From: Lachnospiraceae bacterium
Lineage (GTDB): Bacteria; Bacillota; Clostridia; Lachnospirales; Lachnospiraceae
Direction of reading: 5' to 3'
Assembly (NCBI GenBank): GCA_017416465.1
Contig: JAFQCK010000003.1
Coordinates: 1 to 64,000, forward strand
DNA length: 64,000 bases
Every line of letters starts with the position of its first letter. The first letter of the stretch is position 1. The notes under the pieces were generated by a model. The model ran no database searches. It saw only the letters and a program-made list of their open reading frames with translations, and was not told where the DNA came from. Positions 18,673 to 26,851 of the stretch are shown here, in pieces. Position numbers and translations under genes: made by a program.

Positions 18673-19260
18673 TTAATAGTTTTCGGGAAGATAAAATTCA
18701 TCACCGAAATCAAAAATCAAATACTTTCTACTTGCTAAATAATCACAAAGATGAACAAAATGCTGAATTGACTTGTTAGGTTTAGGCATAATTTCATTCT
18801 TATAGCGGTCTGTATTCCACTGACCCATATGAGAAATAATCAATTCTGCAAGTCGTTCTGCCTGCTCATTAGCAAGGATTTTTTCATCCTTATTGACTTT
18901 TTTTACAAAATCAGCCGCAACTACAGGATGTTCAGCTACAGTATACTTACTATAATTTTCTCCATGTTTCCATCCATCGTGAAGAATAAGTGCTGTAATA
19001 ATCAAATCTTTTTCTTCTGATGAATACTTACCGAAAGTTTCAATGCCGAGCAGTTCATTAGCAATTTTCACTGCTGCTTTTGTATGTCTGACTAATCCGC
19101 CATTTCCCAAAGCATATGCAGGATGATACTTTCCTGTAGATGATGCTGCTACAGTAAAGAAATAATCAGGCAAGCGACTAATCGCAACTTCAGCGAATTC
19201 TCTAATGTTGGAATTTGTTATCCACGAAAGTTCCTTTTCAAAAACCTTTATTTTATTCAT
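18673..19260 (-). CDS. HD-domain phosphohydrolase
   Basis: 195 aa. The HD-superfamily metal ligands appear in order: GGLVRHTKA (His), ALILHDGWKHG (HD), EHPVVAA (His), IISHMGQW (His) and LCDYLASR (Asp). This spacing matches HD phosphohydrolases acting on nucleotides or RNA ends. The last part is short. It sits inside the DNA-modification island, so action on modified or unusual nucleotides is possible but not shown. Confidence 0.88.
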   Translation of the reverse strand: MNKIKVFEKELSWITNSNIREFAEVAISRLPDYFFTVAASSTGKYHPAYALGNGGLVRHTKAAVKIANELLGIETFGKYSSEEKDLIITALILHDGWKHGENYSKYTVAEHPVVAADFVKKVNKDEKILANEQAERLAELIISHMGQWNTDRYKNEIMPKPNKSIQHFVHLCDYLASRKYLIFDFGDEFYLPENY

Positions 19261-19561
19261 TAGACTGTTCCTCCTTGGCTTTATTTTCGTTGTTTACATC
19301 GGGGGAAATAGCAAGTAGTTTTTTGCAAGTGTTTTCAACCTTTATAAGTGTTTTAGCAGGATTGATTCTGTTCTTTTTATCTTCAAGAATAATTCTGTAA
19401 ACAGAACCCACAAAAGCTTTACCACCAACTGACAAACCTTTTGTATAAGCATTTTTCATTAGTTCTTCTACTTTTTCCTGCCATTCAGGTTTCTTATCGG
19501 TTTTTTCCTCATTGTTTGCTTCTTCAATGTTTGTTTCTACTACATTTGTTTCTGTACTCAT
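19253..19561 (-). CDS. Hypothetical charged protein, 102 aa
   Basis: Both ends are highly acidic and probably disordered; the middle third (WQEKVEELMKNAYTKGL, FVGSVYRIILED) is probably a small helical domain. The stop overlaps the HD gene's start. GGAG precedes ATG 19561, immediately after an AATAAC repeat. No family recognised. Confidence 0.7.
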   Translation of the reverse strand: MSTETNVVETNIEEANNEEKTDKKPEWQEKVEELMKNAYTKGLSVGGKAFVGSVYRIILEDKKNRINPAKTLIKVENTCKKLLAISPDVNNENKAKEEQSNE

Positions 19562-19573
19562 ATAATTTCTCCT

Positions 19574-19591
19574 GTTATTTATTTGGTTATT
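19574..19591 (-). repeat. AATAAC-N6-AATAAC regulatory repeat, 102-aa gene
   Basis: AATAACCAAATAAATAAC, 12 nt before the start at 19561. It overlaps the end of the methyltransferase gene. Confidence 0.7.
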
Positions 19592-20266
19592 GTATGTTTT
19601 TTAAACGGTCACAAGCTGATTTGAAGTAGTTTTCATCCACCTCAAAACCTATATATTTGCGACCAGTGTTTATTGCAGCTTCGGCAGTTGTTCCACTCCC
19701 CATAAAGGGGTCAAGTACAATATCGCCTTCGTTGCTATGTATTTTAATTAAATCTTCAATAAGTGTAACCGGTTTCTGTGTGGGATGCAGTCGATTTTTC
19801 CCATTCACAATAGGATAAGTAAAAATTGTATTCTCAAAATTACTTCTTTGTCTATTAAAAGTCCAACCTTTTCCTTTGGTTGCCCAAATTGCGAATTCAC
19901 AGGAAGTAACATATAATCTATCTCTGTTTCTCGGCATAGGATTTGATTTTTGCCACTGTATCATTTCTTTTACAATACAACCATTTCTTTCAAGTTCTTC
20001 AGAAATCTCTCCCATATTACGCCAAGCATTAAATATGATTATGTTTCCAGACGGTTTTAATAGTTCTATTGCAGGTTTTATCCAACTGGTAAGATTAAAA
20101 TTTTTATCCCATTCACCAAAATCTATACCCTGTCTACCTTTCATTGTATGAAAATTATTTTTCACACTAATATTATACGGAGGGTCTGTTACAATTAAAT
20201 CTACTTGCCCCCCCATTTTTGCATACCGGCTATGCAATCTTCATTATAAATAACATTATAATTCAA
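19587..20266 (-). pseudogene. Beta-class N6-adenine/N4-cytosine DNA methyltransferase, frameshifted in a G7 tract
   Basis: DNA methyltransferase with DPPYNI (motif IV) near the N-terminus and DPFMGSGTTAEAA (motif I) near the C-terminus, the beta-class order. The true N-terminus (TTG 20266, then NYNVIYNEDCIAGMQKW) is in another frame from VDLIVTDPPY. The G7 run at 20208-20214 separates them; eight G would give W-G-G-Q-V-D and a 226-aa enzyme. As written, the upstream frame hits TAG just after the tract. An internal start at 20237 could make a piece lacking a few residues before motif IV. Confidence 0.85.
20208..20214 (-). repeat. Poly-G tract 2 (G7) in the N4/N6 methyltransferase gene
   Basis: Minus strand AAAAT-G7-CAAGTA, just before the DPPY motif. 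The length is out of frame (eight needed). Confidence 0.9.
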
Positions 20267-20886
20267 ATTATTATTTCATCCTCTCTATTGTCATGAAAAA
20301 AGTTCGGCATAAAAAACTGTGTTGTTGTAATTGCAGTCAATATTCCATTTGTCGAATATATTCTATCAGTCAAAGAAGATTGTTTATCATTCACTTTAGA
20401 ATTAAGACACATCAATTTTATACCAACCAGTTTTTGCTCCCCCACCTCCAGCCTCGGAGACAAGTGTTCGAGCTAAAACATTATCATATATTCTGTTAGC
20501 CGCACTGTTTTGCTGATTAATATAACCGATTTGATTAGGATTAGGATTCATCACCGAATTATCTGAATCTGTTCGAGGTGTTTTTACATCTATAACAGAC
20601 AAAGCCTTTTCAAAAGCTCCGATACCGGAAAAGAAAGAACCTACTTCCATATCTTCAAAAAGATAAGGCATAGCATCTTTTAAGTTTCTCATTATGTAAT
20701 AAAGAACATCTACAACAATACTATTACCTGCCTGTTTATAAAGCTGACTTTGGCTACGGTCTTTTCCTTTATAACAATTATCATTCATTCTTTGACGAGC
20801 CTTTTCAAAATCGTCATCTGAAAATCCCATTAATCTCCAGCATTCTTTTGGAGTTAATTTACGCACTCGTTTTTTCATATTATTTG

Positions 20887-20893
20887 CCCCCCC
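20887..20893 (-). repeat. Poly-G tract 3 (G7) in the C5 methyltransferase
   Basis: AATAAT-G7-CAAATA, between the recognition modules and motif IX. In frame at this length (N-N-G-G-A-N-N); eight would create a stop. Confidence 0.9.
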
Positions 20894-21250
20894 ATTATTA
20901 TGTAGTTCAATCAATTTTGTTCCGTTTCTTCGTGTAGACGAACCAATATTGGTAGTTAATGTTCCAATTGCTGATTGGTCAGTTTTTATTTTATTATTAT
21001 AATCGTCATAAATAATAACTCTGTTCATTTATCGTCTCCATATAATTTTGTTTCAAGAATCGCAGTCATTTGTTGATTGCCAAAGCCCTTATAATCTCTT
21101 GCCATTAAAGTCCCGGCAATATCAGTATAAGAATTAAACACTGTTGCTTGATTCTGAATTTTTATCCCTTTCTTGGACGATATCCCAAGTGTGGTTTTTA
21201 TCAAGGCTGCCTCGTCCACCAACTCGGATTGTTTTGCTAATCGTTGTTCT

Positions 21251-21258
21251 GGGGGGGG
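21251..21258 (+). repeat. Poly-G tract 4 (G8 on the plus strand, C8 on the coding strand)
   Basis: GTTCT-G8-CAAATC on the plus strand. The coding strand reads A-P-P between KVKDLLRF and the first recognition module. It is the same G-run plus CAA motif as the others, but inverted. Confidence 0.9.
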
Positions 21259-21729
21259 CAAATCTTAACAAATCTTTTACTTTCTCTTCTGAAAGATAAT
21301 ATTTTTCATCAACATTTTCTTCTAACATATCCTGAAGAGTAAAAAGTAAAGGAAATTTATCTGGAAACTTAAATTTACCATTATCTAAATCTTTTCGTAT
21401 AATAACACAATAAACTCTTTCTCTGTTTTGAGGAATACCAAAGTCTTTAGAATTAAGAATTTCCCAATAAACATTGTATCCATATTCATCAAGTTCCTTT
21501 AAGAACAAATTAAAACAATGTTCAAATTTCTTGCCTGTAATATTCTTAACATTTTCATATATAGCAAAACGTGGATTTTTTTCTTTTAAAAATCTCAACC
21601 ATTCAACCAATAAAGATGACCTTGTTTTTTCTATATCTTTGCTTCCACAAATAGGACAAGATTGACGAACAGAATAATGAACTTCTAATGGGTTATATGT
21701 GTGTTCACATCTATTACATGACCAACTCG

Positions 21730-21737
21730 CCCCCCCC
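21730..21737 (-). repeat. Poly-G tract 5 (G8) after motif IV of the C5 methyltransferase
   Basis: AACTT-G8-CGAGTT, directly after SIAGK-L. Eight puts the gene out of frame; seven would restore G-G-A-S-W-S-C. Confidence 0.9.
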
Positions 21738-21928
21738 AAGTTTACCAGCTATTGAGAAATCCTGACAAGGACTGCCACCAAACATAGTGTTAAAATCAGG
21801 TACTTTAGTTTCGTCTGCTTTTGTAATATCACCAATATTTAAAGCTTCGTCAACATCATGAACCGCACAATAGCTCTGTTCTGCGAATTTATCAAACTCG
21901 CAGAACAGTTTTAAATTATAATTCATAA

Positions 21929-22174
21929 TTAAGCCTTTCCATAAATCAGATTTTCACAATTTTCAATTATTCTTTCATTACTCTTTTTCATAGATTCAAG
22001 TGTCGAGCAGTTTTCATTAAGAGTATCAATCTGCTTCTTGTTTGACTCATATTCTGCCACAATATTTTCATTAATTGCTTTCAGTGAATCAATCCAAGAT
22101 GTGATTGAACTAATGGCGTTTGCTGACTTTTCCTGCAACATTTCAATAGTTGTCTTTTTTGTTTTCTTACTCAT
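21929..22174 (-). CDS. Small coiled-coil protein, 81 aa
   Basis: After a Lys-rich start, nearly the whole protein is heptad-like helix (ISSITSWIDSLKAINENIV, NCSTLESMKKSNERIIEN). It lies between the Dam-like gene and the C5 methyltransferase, whose ATG follows its stop by 2 nt. The ribosome site AAAGAGG lies after an AATAAC repeat. Function unknown. Confidence 0.75.
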   Translation of the reverse strand: MSKKTKKTTIEMLQEKSANAISSITSWIDSLKAINENIVAEYESNKKQIDTLNENCSTLESMKKSNERIIENCENLIYGKA

Positions 22175-22192
22175 TTTAAAAACCTCTTTTCT

Positions 22193-22210
22193 GTTATTTT
22201 ATTAGTTATT
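22193..22210 (-). repeat. AATAAC-N6-AATAAC regulatory repeat, coiled-coil gene
   Basis: Perfect consensus copy, 18 nt before the start at 22174. It touches the stop codon of the Dam-like gene. Confidence 0.75.
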
Positions 22211-22929
22211 TATTTAAAAATAAAAAGTTTTTCAACTTTATTACTTCGTGATTTATTATCTAGCGTTCTTTTAACTTCTTGCTGCCAAATACAATTCCAT
22301 CCTGCTGGAGCTTGTTCTTCTGATACTAAAACAATATTGTTCTTTGATTTTTCTTCAGCCCATTGCCAAAATTCATCGTGATTAAAAGTAGTTCCGTAAC
22401 CTGTAGTATTTTTATACGGTATATCGCAATATATTAACGCATTATTTATATCTTTGTAATCTAAATAATTTTTGCAATCCCACTTAATTCCTTTTAAACA
22501 TGGAATTTGAGCCTCAAGATTTCTTTTTGCTTCATCATAATAATCTCTGATTGTATTGATTTTAGTATGTACCTTGCCGGCATAACCACCAAAGAATTTA
22601 CCATTATAAGATGCCAAAAAGCCAATAGCTCCGATATACCAATCTTCGTATTCTGAAGAACCTGAATAATATGCTTTTCTTACTTTGTCATATTCATCTT
22701 TTGATATTGAATCCGGCAACGAAGATATTCTATTGATATTTTTAAACAATTCAATTAAATATAAATTTATATCCGATGCATATCTGTTACTGCATTCAAT
22801 TTTATCAATTACATTTGCCCCCCCAACAAAAGGCTCATAATAATCTACAATCTGATTATCATCAATCATTTGCTGAATAATAGGAACAATATGTTTAGCA
22901 ATTCGAGATTTACTGCCTACATATTTAAT
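22210..22929 (-). CDS. D12-class (Dam-like) adenine DNA methyltransferase, apparent ATT start
   Basis: About 239 aa. KYVGSKSRIAKHIVPIIQQ is the family's N-terminal SAM segment. EPFVGGANVIDKI is motif I, and YCDIPYKNTTGYG is motif IV, with DIPY in place of DPPY. The N-terminus is preceded by no ATG, GTG or TTG in frame. The codon at the place of the usual initiator Met is ATT at 22927-22929, about 10 nt after AGAGGAAG. ATG 22869 would cut off 20 conserved residues. A G7 tract encodes the G-G-A of motif I, in frame. Confidence 0.85.
   Translation of the reverse strand: MKYVGSKSRIAKHIVPIIQQMIDDNQIVDYYEPFVGGANVIDKIECSNRYASDINLYLIELFKNINRISSLPDSISKDEYDKVRKAYYSGSSEYEDWYIGAIGFLASYNGKFFGGYAGKVHTKINTIRDYYDEAKRNLEAQIPCLKGIKWDCKNYLDYKDINNALIYCDIPYKNTTGYGTTFNHDEFWQWAEEKSKNNIVLVSEEQAPAGWNCIWQQEVKRTLDNKSRSNKVEKLFIFK
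22818..22824 (-). repeat. Poly-G tract 6 (G7) in motif I of the Dam-like enzyme
   Basis: TTGTT-G7-CAAATG, encoding V-G-G-A-N, in frame. Any one-base change would abolish the SAM-binding site. Confidence 0.9.
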
Positions 22930-22935
22930 TTTAAA

Positions 22936-24167
22936 TCACTTCCTCTTATTACTATAATTCCATTTTATATTAAAAAATCTATCAGCAATTTCAGGATATT
23001 TATTTGCAAATTCTTCATAATAACGCCATGACGAACCTTTTTTATTACCATCATCTAAATATGATTTAAAATCTAAATGATATTTTTTATAATTCTCATT
23101 ACTCATACCACGAGCTTTACAAAATTCTTCAAATGTCATTTTACGAAAAATATTAGGTTGATTACACCAGCTTGCTATATTTATGTATAATCCTCTATAT
23201 GGACTTTGAACATAATTTTTATGCCTCATTATATATGGTAAACAACCATAATACATAAGCAATTCAATTCTTTCAAACAGTTCATAAATATCTTGCTTCC
23301 AGAATTCTTCATCATAATCATTACTACTATGATTATAACCGCAAAAAACATAAAACTTAATTTGTCTATTGGTATAATTACGAATCAGTTTCAGTTTTTC
23401 TTCAATAATATTTTTATCTTTAATATTATCAAAAGCAAAAATGTGGTCTCCAAGCCATTTGGAATTCTGAAACAATTCAAAACACTTTTCATCGGTCAAT
23501 AATCTTTCATCACAACCTTGTTTGAATTGAAATTTTTCCCCGTAGATTGTAACTCGTGAAAAATATCCTTCCATTCTTTACAAGCAAGAACATTATCATC
23601 TAAACAACATATATAGGGTTTCGTTTCATCTAACCACTCATAAACTGAACTATGCTTCAAACATTTGCTATAATTTTTATTTACACAAAACGAACATTTT
23701 CTAATACACCCTCTGGTCATATAACCAATTGAATAATTGATATAATATTCAAGAGATTTAACACTTGTTCCATTTGAAATTAATTTTGCAACTATTTCAT
23801 TATATAAGTCATAATCCGGTTTTGAATGCTCAATTTCTGAAGGTAGTGGTGTAGCTTTATCGTAATAAAAACCTGTTCCGCCATAAATTACATTCGGCAA
23901 GTTTAATATAGGATGATTTGAATAATATTCTGAAACTGTTTTTTCATTTTTTAAAGTTTTATCAGGATTTTCATCTGGAATTTCAGTATCTATAAAAACT
24001 TTAGAAATATAAACTTTATCATATAAATTCAAATCATTATAATCTGTTTTAAGAATAACCGAATCGCCTTTTGCTTTATGATAACTGGAAATTTTCATAG
24101 ATGCTAAATTAGGAAATCTGTGATTGCCTTTCCCTATTAAATCAGCATCTATAATCGCTATATTCAT
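22936..24167 (-). pseudogene. Radical SAM protein, frameshifted
   Basis: The first part (24167-23496) has MNIAIIDADLIG, a B12-binding-domain-like opening, and the cluster motif CIRKCSFC (CxxxCxxC), ending in TGKNF before running out of frame. The second part (from about 23540) continues with FKQGCDERLLTDEKC, IFAFDNIKDK and IKFYVFCGYNH, as expected for the rest of the radical SAM barrel. A single base is missing at the A-run near 23533-23540 (five A; six would restore T-G-K-K-F-Q-F). Without the loss the protein would be about 410 aa. The substrate is unknown; the context suggests nucleic-acid or nucleotide modification. Confidence 0.8.
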
Positions 24168-24187
24168 TAAACCCTCCTTACCGTTTA

Positions 24188-24379
24188 TTATGGCGTTTGA
24201 ATTAAATTAGAATAATACATATATAATTTTTCCAAATCATCTTCAAGATTTTCGCCTGTTAACCGTTCTCCATTTTTTCTTAATAATTCCGCAGCTTTAA
24301 AACGATTTTGTTTAATTAAAGCGTGTGCGTATTTATTAATTTCTTGTTCGATTTTCAATTTATTTGCTGAAGCAGTCAT
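24188..24379 (-). CDS. Small helical protein, 63 aa
   Basis: All-helical prediction, charged (EQEINKYAHALIKQNRFKAAELLRKNGERL). It lies between the membrane protein and the radical SAM gene. No recognised family. Confidence 0.6.
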   Translation of the reverse strand: MTASANKLKIEQEINKYAHALIKQNRFKAAELLRKNGERLTGENLEDDLEKLYMYYSNLIQTP

Positions 24380-24406
24380 AAAATCACCCTATTGTAAATT
24401 AATATT

Positions 24407-25147
24407 TTATCGCTTATGTAACTTATCTTCCAACCACCGGTTATCAAAATAATAAAAGGCAACAACTAAACCGATAATCAAAAATATCCAAAAAATCCAA
24501 AATATTATTAATTCGATATTAGATGTTAAACTTTCAATTGTTTCATCAATGGTTTGTCTATTGTAAAAATCGACATCTGAAATGGTATTATCACCAAGAT
24601 TTGCAAACAAAGTTCCCTCACATTGAGCAGGACTGCCTTTATAGACATATCGAATATCGCTTGATACTTTAATTGTATCTATATAGCTCGTTGCAGGAAA
24701 TTCAATTGTTCCATAATCAAATTCAACACCTAAAAAAGAAATTTTTTGGCAATGCTTACTCCAGCTATCAACTTCATCCCAAGTCCAATATACTTCCTCT
24801 GTTGAACCAATTATATTGCCTTTTTCATCATATATATAGACAGTTCTCGTATGTTCCGTATATTCTTCTTTTATCTTTTTTATATAAGAATATTCTCCAG
24901 AAATTTCATCATATGAAACGGTGTCTACTGCTTTTAAATCACCATAAACAAACGCATTTCCTAAATTTGTTTTCATTCCATGCTGAAAAAGTGTTGTATC
25001 TGATTGAATTTGTACTGCTTTTAGATATTCAGAATGCTCTTCCATTAAGGAATCACTTATAGCTCCATGAATAAATAAACCAAAAACAAGAAATACACAA
25101 ACGATAATTACGCTAAATAAAATTTCTCTTTTTGTTATTTCTTTCAT
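24407..25147 (-). CDS. Membrane protein paired with LemA
   Basis: 246 aa with one N-terminal helix (ILFSVIIVCVFLVFGLFI), an extracytoplasmic domain of about 170 residues rich in Tyr and acidic residues, and a second helix near the C-terminus (LIIFWIFWIFLIIGLVVAF). Its start overlaps the lemA stop by one base, so the two are probably translationally coupled. LemA proteins are often encoded with a membrane partner. No enzymatic motif seen. Confidence 0.8.
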   Translation of the reverse strand: MKEITKREILFSVIIVCVFLVFGLFIHGAISDSLMEEHSEYLKAVQIQSDTTLFQHGMKTNLGNAFVYGDLKAVDTVSYDEISGEYSYIKKIKEEYTEHTRTVYIYDEKGNIIGSTEEVYWTWDEVDSWSKHCQKISFLGVEFDYGTIEFPATSYIDTIKVSSDIRYVYKGSPAQCEGTLFANLGDNTISDVDFYNRQTIDETIESLTSNIELIIFWIFWIFLIIGLVVAFYYFDNRWLEDKLHKR

Positions 25148-25704
25148 TAGTTTTCTCCAAACAAATTAGTAGGAGCATCTTCTGAAACATCGAAATTAAG
25201 ATATTCATTTTCAATAATTTCATAACCGAGATTTTTGAGAATTAGATTGTTAGGGAATTTACGAACATAAGAATTATATCTCTTAACCCAAATATTATAA
25301 TATTCACGATAGGTAGATATTTCGTTTTCTATAATAGTTAGTTCGTTCATAAGATTTTTGTAATTTTCATTACTTGCCAATGCCGGATACTGTTCGGCTA
25401 CTGCACTTATCATTGTAGTAATTTCTTCAGCAGCACTATCGGAATTTACTCCCCTTTTTGCAATTACATCAACCATCGTATTGTATTCATGCTTATCATA
25501 TGCTTTAACACAATCAACGAGATTGGGAATCAAATCGGCTCGTTTCTTTTCCTGAATTTTCACATCAGACATTGCGGTGCTAATCTGTTCTTCATAGGAA
25601 ATTGCTTTATTCTGAACCCCCTGAACGCCAAAAACAACCGCCACCAATAGAGCCAATGCAATGCCAACAATAATTAGTGCCAGTTTCCAACTAAATTTCT
25701 TCAT
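25147..25704 (-). CDS. lemA: LemA family protein
   Basis: 185 aa. N-terminal membrane anchor (LALIIVGIALALLVAVVFG), then the LemA helical bundle with KRADLIPNLVDCVKAY, MVDVIAKRG, YPALASNENYKNLMNELTIIENEI and YNSYVRKFPNNLI. LemA is a widespread anchored coiled-coil protein of unclear function, unusual in a phage-like element. The ribosome site is GGAGG. An AATAAC repeat is 61 nt upstream of the start. Confidence 0.9.
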   Translation of the reverse strand: MKKFSWKLALIIVGIALALLVAVVFGVQGVQNKAISYEEQISTAMSDVKIQEKKRADLIPNLVDCVKAYDKHEYNTMVDVIAKRGVNSDSAAEEITTMISAVAEQYPALASNENYKNLMNELTIIENEISTYREYYNIWVKRYNSYVRKFPNNLILKNLGYEIIENEYLNFDVSEDAPTNLFGEN

Positions 25705-25765
25705 TTTTTAATACCTCCGTATTTTTTATTATCTATATAAAACCCAATAGGGTGATTGGATAAAT

Positions 25766-25783
25766 GTTATTTTATTAGTTATT
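25766..25783 (-). repeat. AATAAC-N6-AATAAC regulatory repeat, lemA operon
   Basis: Perfect consensus copy, 61 nt before lemA, leaving room for a leader of more usual length. Confidence 0.75.
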
Positions 25784-25821
25784 TACAAAAATTTTATGAA
25801 GGTTTTCACCTTCATAAAACT

Positions 25822-26778
25822 TTATTTATAAAAAACATTTTTCCATTCTTGATACTGAATGAAATCCTGTGATGATAACTCATATTTTTTATTCTTTTTA
25901 TGAGCTTCATCGGATTTATTAAAAACAACAAATAATCTTTCAAAATCATGCTTTAAAAGTTCGCCATTATCTTGTTCATCTTGATATATACGATAATATA
26001 TACCGCTTCGGTAAATCTTTCCACAAGAAAATTTCTTTCCGGTGATTTCAAAATATCTATTTACATATTTGAACATTACCATAACCTGATTATAACTAAT
26101 TTGCGAGTTTCGACAAGTTCTAAACAAGTAAATTGACGGTTTGTAATGAACAGCAGTTAAAACCGGTCTGCCAAACTTTTTTGATTCATAATAATCGCTT
26201 TCCGCATATTCTACTATCTTACGAAAACACTTATCAGGTAATACTATTTCTCGTTTAGGATTACCTACCATAATTGAATTGGTAGATTTATTAATATCCT
26301 CTTTAAGTACCTCACAAAGTTCTTCAACTGTAACTCCGAACCAAGATAAGTATACTGCACAACGCAGCGAATCAAATTCGCCTTTATCATCAGGAGAATG
26401 AATTTCTATTGCTTTTTCTAAAGAGGTAAACAGCTCATTGAAATTTTTAAAATAATTTAATGCAAATTCATCTATATGGTCTATATCTTTAAAAGATATT
26501 TTCAAAAATTCTTCTAACTGTTCATTGCTCATTAAATTTTTGCTTACAAGCCATTTAAAATAATCAGCTAAATTTGATTTAACTACCTTAAAATTACCTA
26601 CGGTTTTAATATTTAATTTTTTAAAAATTAATTTATAATCGTCAACGGTAAATTCATTAGGTGATTTATTTTCAGGAATGTATTCTTTGACTCTTTTATA
26701 AAAACTTATATAAACCTTTGCTGATTTTTCTGACTGACCAGCAATCTTTTCATCAATAAATAATTCCAACATTTTCAT
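25822..26778 (-). CDS. Degenerate tyrosine-recombinase-like protein
   Basis: About 318 aa. The first 95 residues look like a core-binding SAM-like domain (YISFYKRVKEYI, FTVDDYKLIFKKL, YFKWLVSKNL). The next part mirrors the catalytic fold (LRCAVYLSWFGVTVEELCEVLKEDI, then GNPKREIVLPD) but has Val-Thr where the catalytic Arg should be. I see no HxxR-Y box. It probably binds DNA without recombining it. I chose ATG 26778 because GAGG lies upstream. It has its own strong promoter with an AATAAC repeat abutting the -35. Confidence 0.65.
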   Translation of the reverse strand: MKMLELFIDEKIAGQSEKSAKVYISFYKRVKEYIPENKSPNEFTVDDYKLIFKKLNIKTVGNFKVVKSNLADYFKWLVSKNLMSNEQLEEFLKISFKDIDHIDEFALNYFKNFNELFTSLEKAIEIHSPDDKGEFDSLRCAVYLSWFGVTVEELCEVLKEDINKSTNSIMVGNPKREIVLPDKCFRKIVEYAESDYYESKKFGRPVLTAVHYKPSIYLFRTCRNSQISYNQVMVMFKYVNRYFEITGKKFSCGKIYRSGIYYRIYQDEQDNGELLKHDFERLFVVFNKSDEAHKKNKKYELSSQDFIQYQEWKNVFYK

Positions 26779-26796
26779 TAAAATCACCTCACCGTT

Positions 26797-26825
26797 ATTA
26801 TAGCATTCAAAAAATAAACTGTCAA
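26797..26825 (-). promoter_or_regulatory. Sigma-A promoter for the recombinase-like gene
   Basis: TTGACA (26820-26825), 17-nt spacer, TATAAT (26797-26802) on the minus strand; the leader is about 12 nt. Confidence 0.85.
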
Positions 26826-26843
26826 GTTATTTTTTAGGTTATT
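26826..26843 (-). repeat. AATAAC-N6-AATAAC regulatory repeat abutting a -35
   Basis: AATAACCTAAAAAATAAC ends exactly at the base before TTGACA, an activator-like position. Confidence 0.75.
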
Positions 26844-26851
26844 GTTTAAAT

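Larger units (their letters stand above)
20263..21926 (-). pseudogene. C5-cytosine DNA methyltransferase: multi-module, rearranged and frameshifted
   Basis: Pieces in three frames form one C5 methyltransferase. 21926-21738 encodes YNLKLFCEFDKFAEQSYC and motif IV GGSPCQDFSIAGK. After the G8 tract come a Cys-rich insert, AIYENVKNI (motif VI) and GIPQNRERVY (motif VIII), then IRVGGRGSLD. After a second shift near 21165 come two target-recognition-like modules (FNSYTDIAGTLMARDYKGF; IYDDYNNKIKTDQSAIGTL), KLTPKECWRLMGF (IX) and QAGNSIVVDVL (X). Motif I, SFFSGIGAFEKAL, comes after motif X rather than first. Two more recognition-like modules follow (RIYDNVLARTL; then, after a shift near 20415, RIYSTNGILTAITTTQFF). 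The sequence shown cannot yield a single protein. Confidence 0.75.

Noticed and set aside
17642..24167. General homopolymer sequencing error as the only cause of the frameshifts
   Set aside because: Not excluded, but long genes elsewhere (nrdD, ligA, the 685-aa gene) with many A/T runs are intact, while lesions cluster in this island. Read data would decide.
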